DNA of 64,000 bases from Nocardia wallacei (GTDB lineage Bacteria; Actinomycetota; Actinomycetes; Mycobacteriales; Mycobacteriaceae), in assembly GCF_014466955.1 (NCBI RefSeq), contig NZ_AP023396.1, positions 1,922,001 to 1,986,000 of the forward strand, in the 5' to 3' direction. This document shows, piece by piece, positions 56,788 to 64,000 of the stretch. The translations under genes and the position numbers were made by a program. Under the pieces are notes generated by a model. That model was not told where the DNA came from, did not search any database, and saw only the letters and a program-made list of their open reading frames with translations. The stretch's first letter is position 1, and each line of letters starts with the position of its first letter.

Positions 56788-57951
56788 ATGAGTGGACCGT
56801 CGGACAGCAAGACCGCGACCCAGTCGGCGGGTGACGTGGCCGCATTGGGCACCCAGGTTCGATCGCGGAGCAAGCCGGTGCGCATCTGGGCGGCGCTCGG
56901 TGGCCTGATCCTGGCCTTCCAGCTGTACGTGTGGATTCGATGGGTCACGGGCCCGTATTTCGAGCGGGTGCCGGCCGGACCGAGCGATCCGCCGACCTTC
57001 ATGAAGGCGATCCTGACCACGTGGACGGCGGTGATCATCGTCGGTCTGCCGGTGGGGATCTATTACTTCATCGTCCGGCCCTGGCGGCGGGAGCGGCGCA
57101 TCACGCTCGACGGAATGCTGCTGGTGGCGTGTGGTCTGCTGTGGTTTCAGGATCCGCTGCTGAACTACTTCAACACGTGGAGCACATACAACACGTGGAT
57201 GTGGAATATGGGCTCGTGGGTGCTGCACGTCCCGGGCTGGCGGTCCTACGGGGAACCCGGTCACATGATGGCCGAGCCCATTCTGATGAACGCGCCGGGC
57301 TATTCCTACGGGGTGCTGCTGTGCACGATCCTGGGCTGCTGGATCATGCGGCGCGCCAAGGCGCGCTGGCCGCGGATCAACAACTACGGATTGATCGGCG
57401 TGCTGATCGCGTGGACCTTCGTCTTCGATTTCGTCATCGAGGGCCTGTTCCTGATGCCGATGGGGTTGTTCACCTATCCCGGCGCCATCAAATCGCTGTC
57501 GATCAACGCCGGCACCTATTACCAGTGGCCGCTGTACGAGGGACTGATGTGGGGCGGTGTGCAGGCGGGGCTGTGCGCGTTGCGCTATTTCACCGACGAC
57601 CGGGGACGGACGTTCGTCGAGCGCGGGCTGGAGCGGATCCAGGGCGGATTCGTCAAGCAGCAGCTCACCCGGTTCCTCGCGATCTTCGCGGCGTGCAGCG
57701 TGTTCTTCTTCGTGTTCTACAACCTGCCCGCGCAATGGTTCGGCATGCACGCCGAGTCCTGGCCCGAGGACATCCAGAAGCGCTCGTATTTCGACATGGG
57801 TATCTGCGGTGAAGGGACGGATCGGCTGTGTCCGGATCCGGTGCTCCCGATACCCGGCAACGACACCGGCTACATCGATCCCAACGGCCGACTCGTCCTG
57901 CCCGAAGGCGAAGAGCTGCCGAAAATCGTTCCGTTCGACCGGGAGAACTGA
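56788..57951 (+). CDS. AveC-like (spirocyclase family) membrane protein
   Basis: A 387-residue polytopic protein with about seven membrane helices (LGGLILAFQLYVWIRWV, TWTAVIIVGLPVGIYYFIV, ITLDGMLLVACGLLWF, YGVLLCTILGCWIMR, GLIGVLIAWTFVFDFVIEGL, FLAIFAACSVFFFVFYNL). Conserved polar residues between them include QDPLLNYFNTWSTYNTWMWN, SYGEPGHMMAEP, and Cys residues near the C-terminus. It matches the family named for AveC, which directs spiroketal formation and hydration in avermectin synthesis; most actinobacterial homologues have no known substrate. ATG 56788 follows AAGGAG by eight bases. It heads an operon with a MoxR ATPase, a VWA protein and a P450. Confidence 0.85.
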   Translation: MSGPSDSKTATQSAGDVAALGTQVRSRSKPVRIWAALGGLILAFQLYVWIRWVTGPYFERVPAGPSDPPTFMKAILTTWTAVIIVGLPVGIYYFIVRPWRRERRITLDGMLLVACGLLWFQDPLLNYFNTWSTYNTWMWNMGSWVLHVPGWRSYGEPGHMMAEPILMNAPGYSYGVLLCTILGCWIMRRAKARWPRINNYGLIGVLIAWTFVFDFVIEGLFLMPMGLFTYPGAIKSLSINAGTYYQWPLYEGLMWGGVQAGLCALRYFTDDRGRTFVERGLERIQGGFVKQQLTRFLAIFAACSVFFFVFYNLPAQWFGMHAESWPEDIQKRSYFDMGICGEGTDRLCPDPVLPIPGNDTGYIDPNGRLVLPEGEELPKIVPFDREN

Positions 57952-57953
57952 CC

Positions 57954-58769
57954 ATGCTGACCAATAACCTTGCCGCGCGACCTGTTTCGACGGCGCCGTT
58001 CTACAAGGCCGTCGGTGACGAGGTGGAGGTGTTCCGCGCGGCGGCCGGTCGCGGTCTGCCGGTGTTGTTGAAAGGCCCCACCGGATGCGGGAAGACGCGA
58101 TTCGTGGAGGCGATGGCCGCCGAGATCGGGCGCGAGCTGATCACCGTCGCCGGACACGAGGACATGACGTCGGCGGATCTGGTGGGCCGGTTTCTGCTGA
58201 AGGGCGGCGAAACCGTCTGGGTGGACGGGCCTTTGACGCGAGCGGTGCGCGAGGGCGCCATCTTCTATCTGGACGAGGTGGTGGAGGCGCGTCAGGACAC
58301 CACCGTGGTGATCCACCCACTGGCCGATCATCGTCGTGAACTGCCGGTCGACCGGCTCGGCACGACGCTGTCCGCGGCGCCGGGCTTCCAACTGATGATC
58401 TCCTACAACCCCGGCTATCAGAGCGTCCTGAAGAACCTCAAGGAGTCGACGCGGCAGCGGTTCGTCGCCATCGAACTCGGGTTCCCGCCGCCGGAGATCG
58501 AGATCGAGGTGGTCGCCCACGAAGCCCGGGTCGACGCCGACACGGCCCGCCTACTGGTGACCCTGGGCAACGCCATCCGCAACCTGGACGGCTCACCGCT
58601 GCGGGAAGTGTCGTCCACGCGAATGCTGATCCTCGCCGGTGGCCTCGTCGCCGAGGGGCTGAGCCTGCGCAGTGCCGTCCAGTCGGCGATCGTGCAAGCG
58701 TTGTCGGACGATCGCGAGGTCGTCCGCGCGCTCGGCGAACTCGTCGACGCTCTCCTGCCGCGATCATGA
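57954..58769 (+). CDS. MoxR-type AAA ATPase (CbbQ/NirQ/NorQ/GpvN family)
   Basis: A 271-residue AAA+ ATPase: Walker A KGPTGCGKTRFVEAM, Walker B AIFYLDEVVEARQD, sensor 1 FQLMISYNPGYQSV and the arginine region TRQRF. CbbQ/NorQ proteins work with a VWA partner (CbbO/NorD) to remodel or load metal cofactors into enzymes such as nitric oxide reductase or Rubisco. The VWA partner overlaps the end of this gene by four bases (ATGA). Start ATG 57954, two bases after the AveC-like stop. Confidence 0.92.
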   Translation: MLTNNLAARPVSTAPFYKAVGDEVEVFRAAAGRGLPVLLKGPTGCGKTRFVEAMAAEIGRELITVAGHEDMTSADLVGRFLLKGGETVWVDGPLTRAVREGAIFYLDEVVEARQDTTVVIHPLADHRRELPVDRLGTTLSAAPGFQLMISYNPGYQSVLKNLKESTRQRFVAIELGFPPPEIEIEVVAHEARVDADTARLLVTLGNAIRNLDGSPLREVSSTRMLILAGGLVAEGLSLRSAVQSAIVQALSDDREVVRALGELVDALLPRS

Positions 58770-60583
58770 TCACCGATCCGGACAGCGTCGACCGGTTCCG
58801 GCTGCTCGCCACCTTCGTGGCGGGTCGGTCGGTCGACGTCGCGCCGACACCGGCCGGTACTCCCGCGCACACCAACGGCCGGACCATTTTCGTCACCGCG
58901 GGCGGGACCGGCGCCGGGCAGCGGCGCGAGCTCCTGGTGCAGGCGGCGCTGCTCGCCGCGGGCAGCCTGGACCAGCGGCTGGTGAAGTCGCTGCGCGGAC
59001 GTCCCGCCCTGGCCCGCCGCTACCTGTCTCTCGAAGGTCAGCGGGCCCTCGCCCGACTCGCCCCCCGCCTGCCCCTCGCCGCCGACCTGTACCTCATCGC
59101 GACAGGGAGAACCGACACCGCGGCCGATTCGGAGGTCGGTGGGGCAGGGAGTGTCAGCACCGCAGCCGATTCGGATGTCGGTGCGGCAGGGAGCGTCAGC
59201 ACCGCGGCCGACTCGCACATCGGCGGGGCGGTGGATACCGGCAATGCTGCGGAATCGCTGGCCGCGGCTCGTGGGCGCGGGGCGGTCGCCGATCCGCCGG
59301 AATGGTTCGGTGTTATCAGGCCCTCGCTCTTGCTGGGGCCGACCGCGGGGCCGGGGGCGCGGCCCGGCGACAGGGAGTTGCGCTTGGAGTTCGATCGGCT
59401 GGACCTGCCCGAGGCCGACGACGATGACGACACCGCGGACTCGGGGGAGAGCAAGATCGCGAAGCTGTTCGAGAATCCACTGTTCAGCTCGCGGACGCTG
59501 CTGGACTTCATGCGAAAGCAGCTGGGCGGCAAGCGTTCTCCGGGCAACGGGCCCGCGGGCGCGGAGGCGCCGGTGCGTGCGGTCCGGCGGGCGCGAACGG
59601 TCGGAGCGCACGCTCGCCCGCTCCCGACGCGAATCCATTTCACCGACGACGACAAGCCCGGCGCGGCGGTCGGGGTGGGCGGCGCCCTGTACCCGGAATG
59701 GGATGTCCACCACCACCGGTACCGGCCCGAGTGGTGCCGGGTGATCGACTTCCCGTTCACGGCCGACGCCGATATCGCCGCCGCCGGCGTCCCGTCCGAC
59801 GACGTGCTGCGGCGACGCCTGGCCCGGGTCGGATTGGGCCCCAAGGTTCTTCGTGGCCGCCCGGACGGGGACGAACTCGACCTCGAGGCGCTCATCGACC
59901 TGTTCGTCGACCTGCGCTCGGGTCACTCGCCACCCGAGAACGTCTATCGGGAACACCGCAAGCTGGCCCGCGATCTCGGTGTCCTCATCCTGCTTGACGC
60001 CTCCGGATCGGCCACCGACACCGATCCCGACGGCCTCGCCGTCCACGACCACCAGCGCCGGGCCGCCGCCACGCTCGCCGTCACCCTCGAGGAGCTCGGC
60101 GATCGAGTCGCGGTCTACGCCTTCCGATCCCAGGGCCGCCACGCCGTCCATCTCCCGGCGATCAAAACCTTCGGACAGCGTTTCAGCGCCGTCGGGCGGG
60201 CCCGGCTCAACCAGCTCGAGCCCGCCAGTTACACGCGGCTCGGCGCGGGGATCCGCGGTGCGGGCGAGATCCTGAAAACCCAAGCGGGAACACGGAATCG
60301 GCTACTGCTCGTCCTGTCCGACGGGTTTCCCTACGACGACGGGTACGAGGGCCGCTACGCCGAGGCCGACGCCCGCAAGGCGCTGGAGGAACTCCGCGCC
60401 GACGGGGTCGGATGCCTGTGCCTGTCCCTCGGCGCCGATACCGACACCGAAGCGCTGGAACGCGTGTTCGGTGCCGCGGGCTACGCCGGCGCGACCACAC
60501 TGGCCGAGTTGAGCCCCCGCATGGACGAACTGTTCCTCGCCTCCCTGCGGGAACTCAGCGCGCCGAAGGCGGTGCGCGCATGA
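58766..60583 (+). CDS. VWA-domain protein, NorD/CbbO-like activase partner
   Basis: A 605-residue protein. The N-terminal ~110 residues are conserved helical sequence (FVAGRSVDVAPTPAGTPAHT, ARRYLSLEGQRALARLAPRL). A 14-residue repeat linker at 120-162 is followed by a disordered acidic region. The C-terminal VWA domain has the MIDAS motif LLDASGSATDTD (D411, S413, S415), ASYTRLGAGIRGA and LVLSDGFPYDDGYEGRY. NorD/CbbO proteins bind the target enzyme and act with the AAA partner. No nor or cbb enzyme is present, so the AveC-like protein or the P450 is the probable client. It overlaps genes on both sides by four bases. Confidence 0.9.
   Translation: MITDPDSVDRFRLLATFVAGRSVDVAPTPAGTPAHTNGRTIFVTAGGTGAGQRRELLVQAALLAAGSLDQRLVKSLRGRPALARRYLSLEGQRALARLAPRLPLAADLYLIATGRTDTAADSEVGGAGSVSTAADSDVGAAGSVSTAADSHIGGAVDTGNAAESLAAARGRGAVADPPEWFGVIRPSLLLGPTAGPGARPGDRELRLEFDRLDLPEADDDDDTADSGESKIAKLFENPLFSSRTLLDFMRKQLGGKRSPGNGPAGAEAPVRAVRRARTVGAHARPLPTRIHFTDDDKPGAAVGVGGALYPEWDVHHHRYRPEWCRVIDFPFTADADIAAAGVPSDDVLRRRLARVGLGPKVLRGRPDGDELDLEALIDLFVDLRSGHSPPENVYREHRKLARDLGVLILLDASGSATDTDPDGLAVHDHQRRAAATLAVTLEELGDRVAVYAFRSQGRHAVHLPAIKTFGQRFSAVGRARLNQLEPASYTRLGAGIRGAGEILKTQAGTRNRLLLVLSDGFPYDDGYEGRYAEADARKALEELRADGVGCLCLSLGADTDTEALERVFGAAGYAGATTLAELSPRMDELFLASLRELSAPKAVRA
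59123..59248 (+). repeat. 42-base coding repeat (ADSEVGGAGSVSTA)
   Basis: Two nearly identical 42-base units (59123-59164, 59165-59206) and a diverged third, in frame in the VWA protein, encode a 14-residue linker repeat before the disordered region. Confidence 0.8.
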
Positions 60584-61914
60584 GTCCGGAGCCCACACGA
60601 AACGACCGTCCCCGCTACGATTTCGACCGGCACACCCCGGAATATCGTTTCCGATTCCGCGAGATCACCGACGAGATGCACGGCGGCTGCCCACTGGCCT
60701 GGAGCGAGACCTACGGCGGCCACTGGGTCGCCGCGGGCAATCGCGAAGTCTTCGAACTCGCCCGCTCGCCGCACGTTTCCAATGATCGCGACGTCCACGG
60801 CCGACGTCGCGGATATCAGGGCATCACCATCCCGACCGGAACCCAGGCGATTCCGATGCGCAGCGGCATTCTGGAGATGGACGACCCCGAGCACCGGTTG
60901 TTCCGGTCGGTGCTCAACCCGTATCTGTCGCCCAAGGCGGTGCACCGGTGGCTGCCGTTCGTGGACGAACTCGTCCGCGCCTGCCTGGACGAGAAGATCG
61001 AGTCCGGGCGCATCGATTTCGTCGACGATCTCGCCAATATCGTGCCCGCCGTCCTCACCCTCGCCATGCTCGGCATTCCGCTGGTGAAATGGTCGGTCTA
61101 CAACGAGCCCGCGCACGCCTCGGTCTACACCCCGCCCGATTCCCCCGACATGGACCGGGTGACGGAGATGAACCTGGCGATGGGCATGGACCTGCTGGCC
61201 AACCTGCACGAGATTCGTGAGAATCCCCGTCCGGGGCTGATCGACGCGCTGGCCACCATGCGGATCGACGGCGTGCCACCCGACGATATCGATTTGCTCG
61301 GCGTGCTGTCGTTGCTCATCGGCGGCGGGTTCGACACCACCACCGCGCTCACCGCGCACGCCCTGGAGTGGCTCTCGCAGCACCCCGATGACCGCGCGAC
61401 ACTCAGCCGCGAGCGAGACGCGCTACTGGATTCGGCGACCGAGGAGTTCCTGCGCTTCTTCACCCCCGCGCCCGGCGACGGCCGGACGATATCCGCCGAC
61501 TGCGAAGTCGCGGGCCGGTCCCTCGCGGAGGGGGAGCGGCTGTGGTTGTCGTGGGCGATGGCCAACCGCGACGCCACCGTCTTCCCCGACCCGCACACCG
61601 TCATCCTCGACCGAAAACGTAACCGCCACTTCAGTTTCGGACTCGGGATCCACCGCTGCATCGGTTCCAACGTGGCGCGCGTCGTCTTCAAACGCATGCT
61701 CGTCGCGGTCCTGGACCGCATGCCCGATTACACCTGCGACCCCGCGGGCACCGTGCACTACGACACCATCGGCATCATCCAGGGCATGCGGAAGCTGCCC
61801 GCCACCTTCACTCCGGGCCCGCGCCTGGGCCCGGGATTGGACGACACCCTCGACACCCTGCAGCGCCGGTGTGACGAGCAGCGGCTCGCCGCGCCGGCGA
61901 CTGCGGAACCGTAA
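60580..61914 (+). CDS. Cytochrome P450
   Basis: A 444-residue bacterial class I P450: I-helix LLIGGGFDTTTALTAHAL with the acid-alcohol pair (D-T), K-helix EEFLRFFTPAPGDGRT, and heme loop FSFGLGIHRCIGSNVAR with Cys360. The substrate is unknown; a ferredoxin gene is not adjacent. ATG 60580 overlaps the VWA stop by four bases, so it is translationally coupled to the activase pair. This suggests a pathway in which the AveC-like membrane protein and the P450 act on the same, probably lipophilic, compound. The last ~35 residues are an Ala/Arg extension. Confidence 0.92.
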   Translation: MSPEPTRNDRPRYDFDRHTPEYRFRFREITDEMHGGCPLAWSETYGGHWVAAGNREVFELARSPHVSNDRDVHGRRRGYQGITIPTGTQAIPMRSGILEMDDPEHRLFRSVLNPYLSPKAVHRWLPFVDELVRACLDEKIESGRIDFVDDLANIVPAVLTLAMLGIPLVKWSVYNEPAHASVYTPPDSPDMDRVTEMNLAMGMDLLANLHEIRENPRPGLIDALATMRIDGVPPDDIDLLGVLSLLIGGGFDTTTALTAHALEWLSQHPDDRATLSRERDALLDSATEEFLRFFTPAPGDGRTISADCEVAGRSLAEGERLWLSWAMANRDATVFPDPHTVILDRKRNRHFSFGLGIHRCIGSNVARVVFKRMLVAVLDRMPDYTCDPAGTVHYDTIGIIQGMRKLPATFTPGPRLGPGLDDTLDTLQRRCDEQRLAAPATAEP

Positions 61915-61982
61915 CCGGCGGGCGGGGGCCTCGGCGCGTGGCGCACGCATTGATACCCTGCGTTCCAGGAGGTGGCCGGGCC

Positions 61983-62606
61983 GTGGATACGAGGGTGGCG
62001 CAGGCGAGACTGGAGCGTCGGCGCGCGGTCGTTGCCGCCGCGGCGGGATTGTTCGCCGCGTGCGGCTATCGGGCGGCGAGCATGGACGAGATCGCCTGCC
62101 GGTCCGGGATCAGCAAACCGGTGCTGTACAAGTCGTTCTCGAGCAAGCTCGAACTGTATCTGGCCGTGCTGCACGACGCGGCGGAGGTGCTGCGTGAGAC
62201 GCTCGCCGCCGCGCTCGCGCCCGGCCTGGACATGCGCGCGATCGTGACGGCGACGGTGGCCGCGATCTTCGACTTCGCCGACAATCATCCGCGCAGTGCC
62301 GCCCTGCTGTCCGGCGCCGCCGTCGCCGAGGAACCCGCGGCGCAGCGCATGGCGCACCAGGCCGCGACCATCTGCACCGACACCCTCGAGCAGGCGCTGG
62401 CGCCGTATCGGCTGCCGCGCGCCGAGCAGGGCTGGCTGATCACGACGGAGTTGGTGGCGATCGCGCAGTCGTGTGCGCGGGACTGGGTGGTCACCGGTAA
62501 GGCACTGCCCAAACACGAGGCCGTGGCCACGACGGCCGGGCTGTGCTGGACCGGCCTGGCCGGTGTCAGGTTGGCGCCGCGCGCTCGCCTGGACCGGATG
62601 CCGTAG
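61983..62606 (+). CDS. TetR-family transcriptional regulator
   Basis: A 207-residue TetR protein: HTH in VVAAAAGLFAACGYRAASMD, EIACRSGISKPVLYKSFSSK, and a helical ligand domain. GTG 61983 with AGGAGGTGG eight bases upstream is the clear start, although the frame is open to 61938. It lies 68 bases after the P450 in the same orientation and may be the last gene of that operon or an independent regulator. Its stop abuts the stop of the convergent GAF gene. Confidence 0.9.
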   Translation: MDTRVAQARLERRRAVVAAAAGLFAACGYRAASMDEIACRSGISKPVLYKSFSSKLELYLAVLHDAAEVLRETLAAALAPGLDMRAIVTATVAAIFDFADNHPRSAALLSGAAVAEEPAAQRMAHQAATICTDTLEQALAPYRLPRAEQGWLITTELVAIAQSCARDWVVTGKALPKHEAVATTAGLCWTGLAGVRLAPRARLDRMP

Positions 62607-63158
62607 TCAGAACGCGATACCGCCGCCGATCGAGTGCAGCGGTGACCAGTCGTCCTGGCGTGGTCGATGCGCGTGGATCCGGTGCAGCGTGCCGGCGGCG
62701 GTCGACAGGAACGGCGCCAGCCGATCGCCGGTGCACACCGGAAAGGTGCCGGGGTGCTCGGCGTAGAGGGTGACCACGCCTTCGATGTCGGTGTCGGTGT
62801 CGGTGTCCGGGATCAGCGGGTGGCAGTACAGCGACCGCACGCCCAGCATCAGCATCTCGTCTCGGTATGCGGCGTCCCACTGCGATTCCAGGGCCAGGTC
62901 GGCGACCAGCACGGGACGACGGTGCGCGGCCACGTCGTGCCCGGGGCTGCGGAGGTGGACCAGCTGTACTTCTTCGAGCAGGTGAGCACGGTGACTGGAG
63001 GCCACGGCCGCGTACAGGATGCCGCCCTCGATCGAGGCGATCCCCACCATCGGCTGCCCCGGCACGGTGTCGCAGACCGCCGCGGCCAGTCGCAGGCACA
63101 CGCCGCACAGCTCGGGGTGGGAGTCCGGCGAGCCTTCGGGATGCATGGTGTTCGACAT
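62607..63158 (-). CDS. GAF-domain protein
   Basis: A 183-residue stand-alone GAF-like sensor domain: CLRLAAAVCDTVPGQPMVGI, ASSHRAHLLEEVQLVHLRSP, RPVLVADLALESQWDAAYRD, VRSLYCHPLIPD, and VVTLYAEHPGTFPVC. A DTDTDTD stretch indicates simple-repeat expansion. The Cys-x-x-Cys near the N-terminus (CGVC) might bind metal. There is no output domain; in actinomycetes such proteins are often ligand or redox sensors next to ANTAR or other regulators, none of which is seen here. Start ATG 63158. Confidence 0.8.
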   Translation of the reverse strand: MSNTMHPEGSPDSHPELCGVCLRLAAAVCDTVPGQPMVGIASIEGGILYAAVASSHRAHLLEEVQLVHLRSPGHDVAAHRRPVLVADLALESQWDAAYRDEMLMLGVRSLYCHPLIPDTDTDTDIEGVVTLYAEHPGTFPVCTGDRLAPFLSTAAGTLHRIHAHRPRQDDWSPLHSIGGGIAF

Positions 63159-63231
63159 CGGACACGCTCCGTGGGACGGTTACGGGGACGCCGCGCCGGT
63201 CACATAGTTCATGACCCACCCCACGATAACA

Positions 63232-63243
63232 CCGACCGGTCGG
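63232..63243. promoter_or_regulatory. Palindrome CCGACCGGTCGG in a divergent promoter region
   Basis: A perfect 12-bp palindrome between the GAF gene and the carboxypeptidase, about 50 bases from the latter start. GCCGGTCGGC-like half-sites recur at 63269-63279. It may be a TetR-type operator; no regulator is assigned. Confidence 0.3.
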
Positions 63244-63292
63244 CATGCCGGAAATCCCGCCGGTCGGCCGATCGCGGCGGCACAATGTCGCG

Positions 63293-64000
63293 ATGCGAAT
63301 ATTTGCCCGGGTGTTGCAGGCTGTCGTTGCCGGTGTGCTGGTGGTGGCCGGTGGCCACGCCGCCGCCGTGGCCGTGCCGATCACGAGCGTCGCGAGTAGT
63401 GGACTGCCTTCCTGGTCGGCGCCCGAGCCGGAGGGGGTACAAGCGGCGGGGGCGGCGTTGGCCGACGGGTTCACCGGGGCGATGCGGTGGTCGCGGGAGG
63501 TGCACACCCCGGCGCCGATCGGCAGCATCGCGAAGGTGATGACGGCGTTGGTGGTGATCGACTCCGGCGACCTCGAGCGCCCCGTCGAGGTGCCGGAGGG
63601 AATCATCCCCTACGACAACAAGTTCGGGGCGAGTACGGCGGATCTGGTTCCGGGCGAGACGCTCTCGGCGCGGCAGCTGCTGTACGCACTGATGTTGCCC
63701 TCCGGTTGCGACGCCGCTTACGCGCTGGCCGAGGCGTACGGTCCCGGGCAGGCGGCGTTCGTCGACAGGATGAACGACAAGGCGCGGCAATTGGGCTTGG
63801 GTGGTACGCATTTCAGCGATCCCAGCGGGCTGCCGTACCCGACCGGCCACTCCACCTTCGCCACTCCGGCGGATCTGATCAGGCTCGGCATGCACGCGAT
63901 GACGCTGCCCGTGTTCCGCGAGATCGTCGGGTCCGCGACCTACCACGTTCCGGCCGGGCCGGACAACCGCGAGCACTTCTGGGAGACAACCAATCTGCTG
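63293..64000 (+). CDS. D-alanyl-D-alanine carboxypeptidase (truncated by the right edge)
   Basis: The first 236 residues of a penicillin-binding-protein-type serine peptidase. A signal peptide (RIFARVLQAVVAGVLVVAGG, then HAAAVA) directs export. The active-site SxxK is GSIAKVM; the second motif position reads PSGCDAAYAL, the variant SxC seen in this actinobacterial subfamily in place of SxN. GGTHFSDPSGLP follows. The KTG box lies beyond the window. It should trim cell-wall peptide side chains outside the membrane. Start ATG 63293. Confidence 0.9.
   Translation, partial: MRIFARVLQAVVAGVLVVAGGHAAAVAVPITSVASSGLPSWSAPEPEGVQAAGAALADGFTGAMRWSREVHTPAPIGSIAKVMTALVVIDSGDLERPVEVPEGIIPYDNKFGASTADLVPGETLSARQLLYALMLPSGCDAAYALAEAYGPGQAAFVDRMNDKARQLGLGGTHFSDPSGLPYPTGHSTFATPADLIRLGMHAMTLPVFREIVGSATYHVPAGPDNREHFWETTNLL

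Noticed and set aside
1..64000. CRISPR arrays, insertion sequences, integrase att sites and tRNA genes
   Set aside because: Looked for regular short repeats with spacers, transposase motifs, terminal inverted repeats and tRNA-like clover sequences; none was convincing. The coding repeats at 15.9 kb and 59.1 kb have no spacers.

Overview
The window is high-GC DNA whose genes use strongly GC-ending codons. Its content (AAA-ATPase LuxR regulators, several P450s, PPOX and CGNR proteins, and WXG/ESX-like toxin proteins of very large size) suggests a mycolic-acid actinomycete, most plausibly Nocardia or a close relative. That assignment is inference, because no rRNA or other species marker is present. 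No tRNA, rRNA, CRISPR array or insertion sequence was recognised.

Layout. (1) 0-8 kb: a gene end at the left edge, the remnant of a LuxR gene, then two full-length LAL-type LuxR regulators (914-3673 minus, 5017-7830 plus) flanking a MerR regulator and a divergently transcribed four-helix membrane protein. (2) 8-11 kb: a VirB6/TrbL-like polytopic membrane protein, convergent with a tiny ORF, and a three-helix-bundle small protein. (3) 11.3-42.1 kb: a polymorphic-toxin-like island. It holds a WXG-like protein with a degenerate zincin-like C-terminus, an immunity-like protein, and one uninterrupted 8428-codon gene. The giant protein strings together an ESX-like N-terminus, SecA-like ATPase, papain-fold (Tox-PL-like) domain, coiled coils, two PfkB modules, five OmpR-type winged helices, five GNAT-like repeats, six XRE-like helix-turn-helices and a duplicated ~2000-residue unit. 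Behind it lies a set of small genes and frameshifted toxin-domain fragments. (4) 42.1-46.5 kb: a cytochrome P450 preceded on the same strand by a tiny ORF ending in RWTWL, a candidate P450-modified RiPP precursor. Divergent from it is a cupin / aminotransferase / threonine aldolase operon. (5) 46.5-54 kb: an XRE/MmyB regulator, a third LAL-type LuxR, a P450 lacking the EXXR motif and a Baeyer-Villiger monooxygenase, ending at a strong hairpin. (6) 54-56.7 kb: a PPOX + VOC pair divergent from a CGNR regulator. (7) 56-62.6 kb: a TetR regulator divergent from an AveC-like / MoxR AAA / VWA (NorD-like) / P450 operon with overlapping start-stop codons, then a second TetR. (8) 62.6-64 kb: a GAF protein and the start of a D,D-carboxypeptidase that runs off the right edge.

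The most unusual items are the 8428-residue protein with its recurring GPLIGTRSDD module junctions, the possible WTW RiPP/P450 pair, and the AveC-MoxR-VWA-P450 operon, which pairs a cofactor-insertion-type chaperone with a P450.
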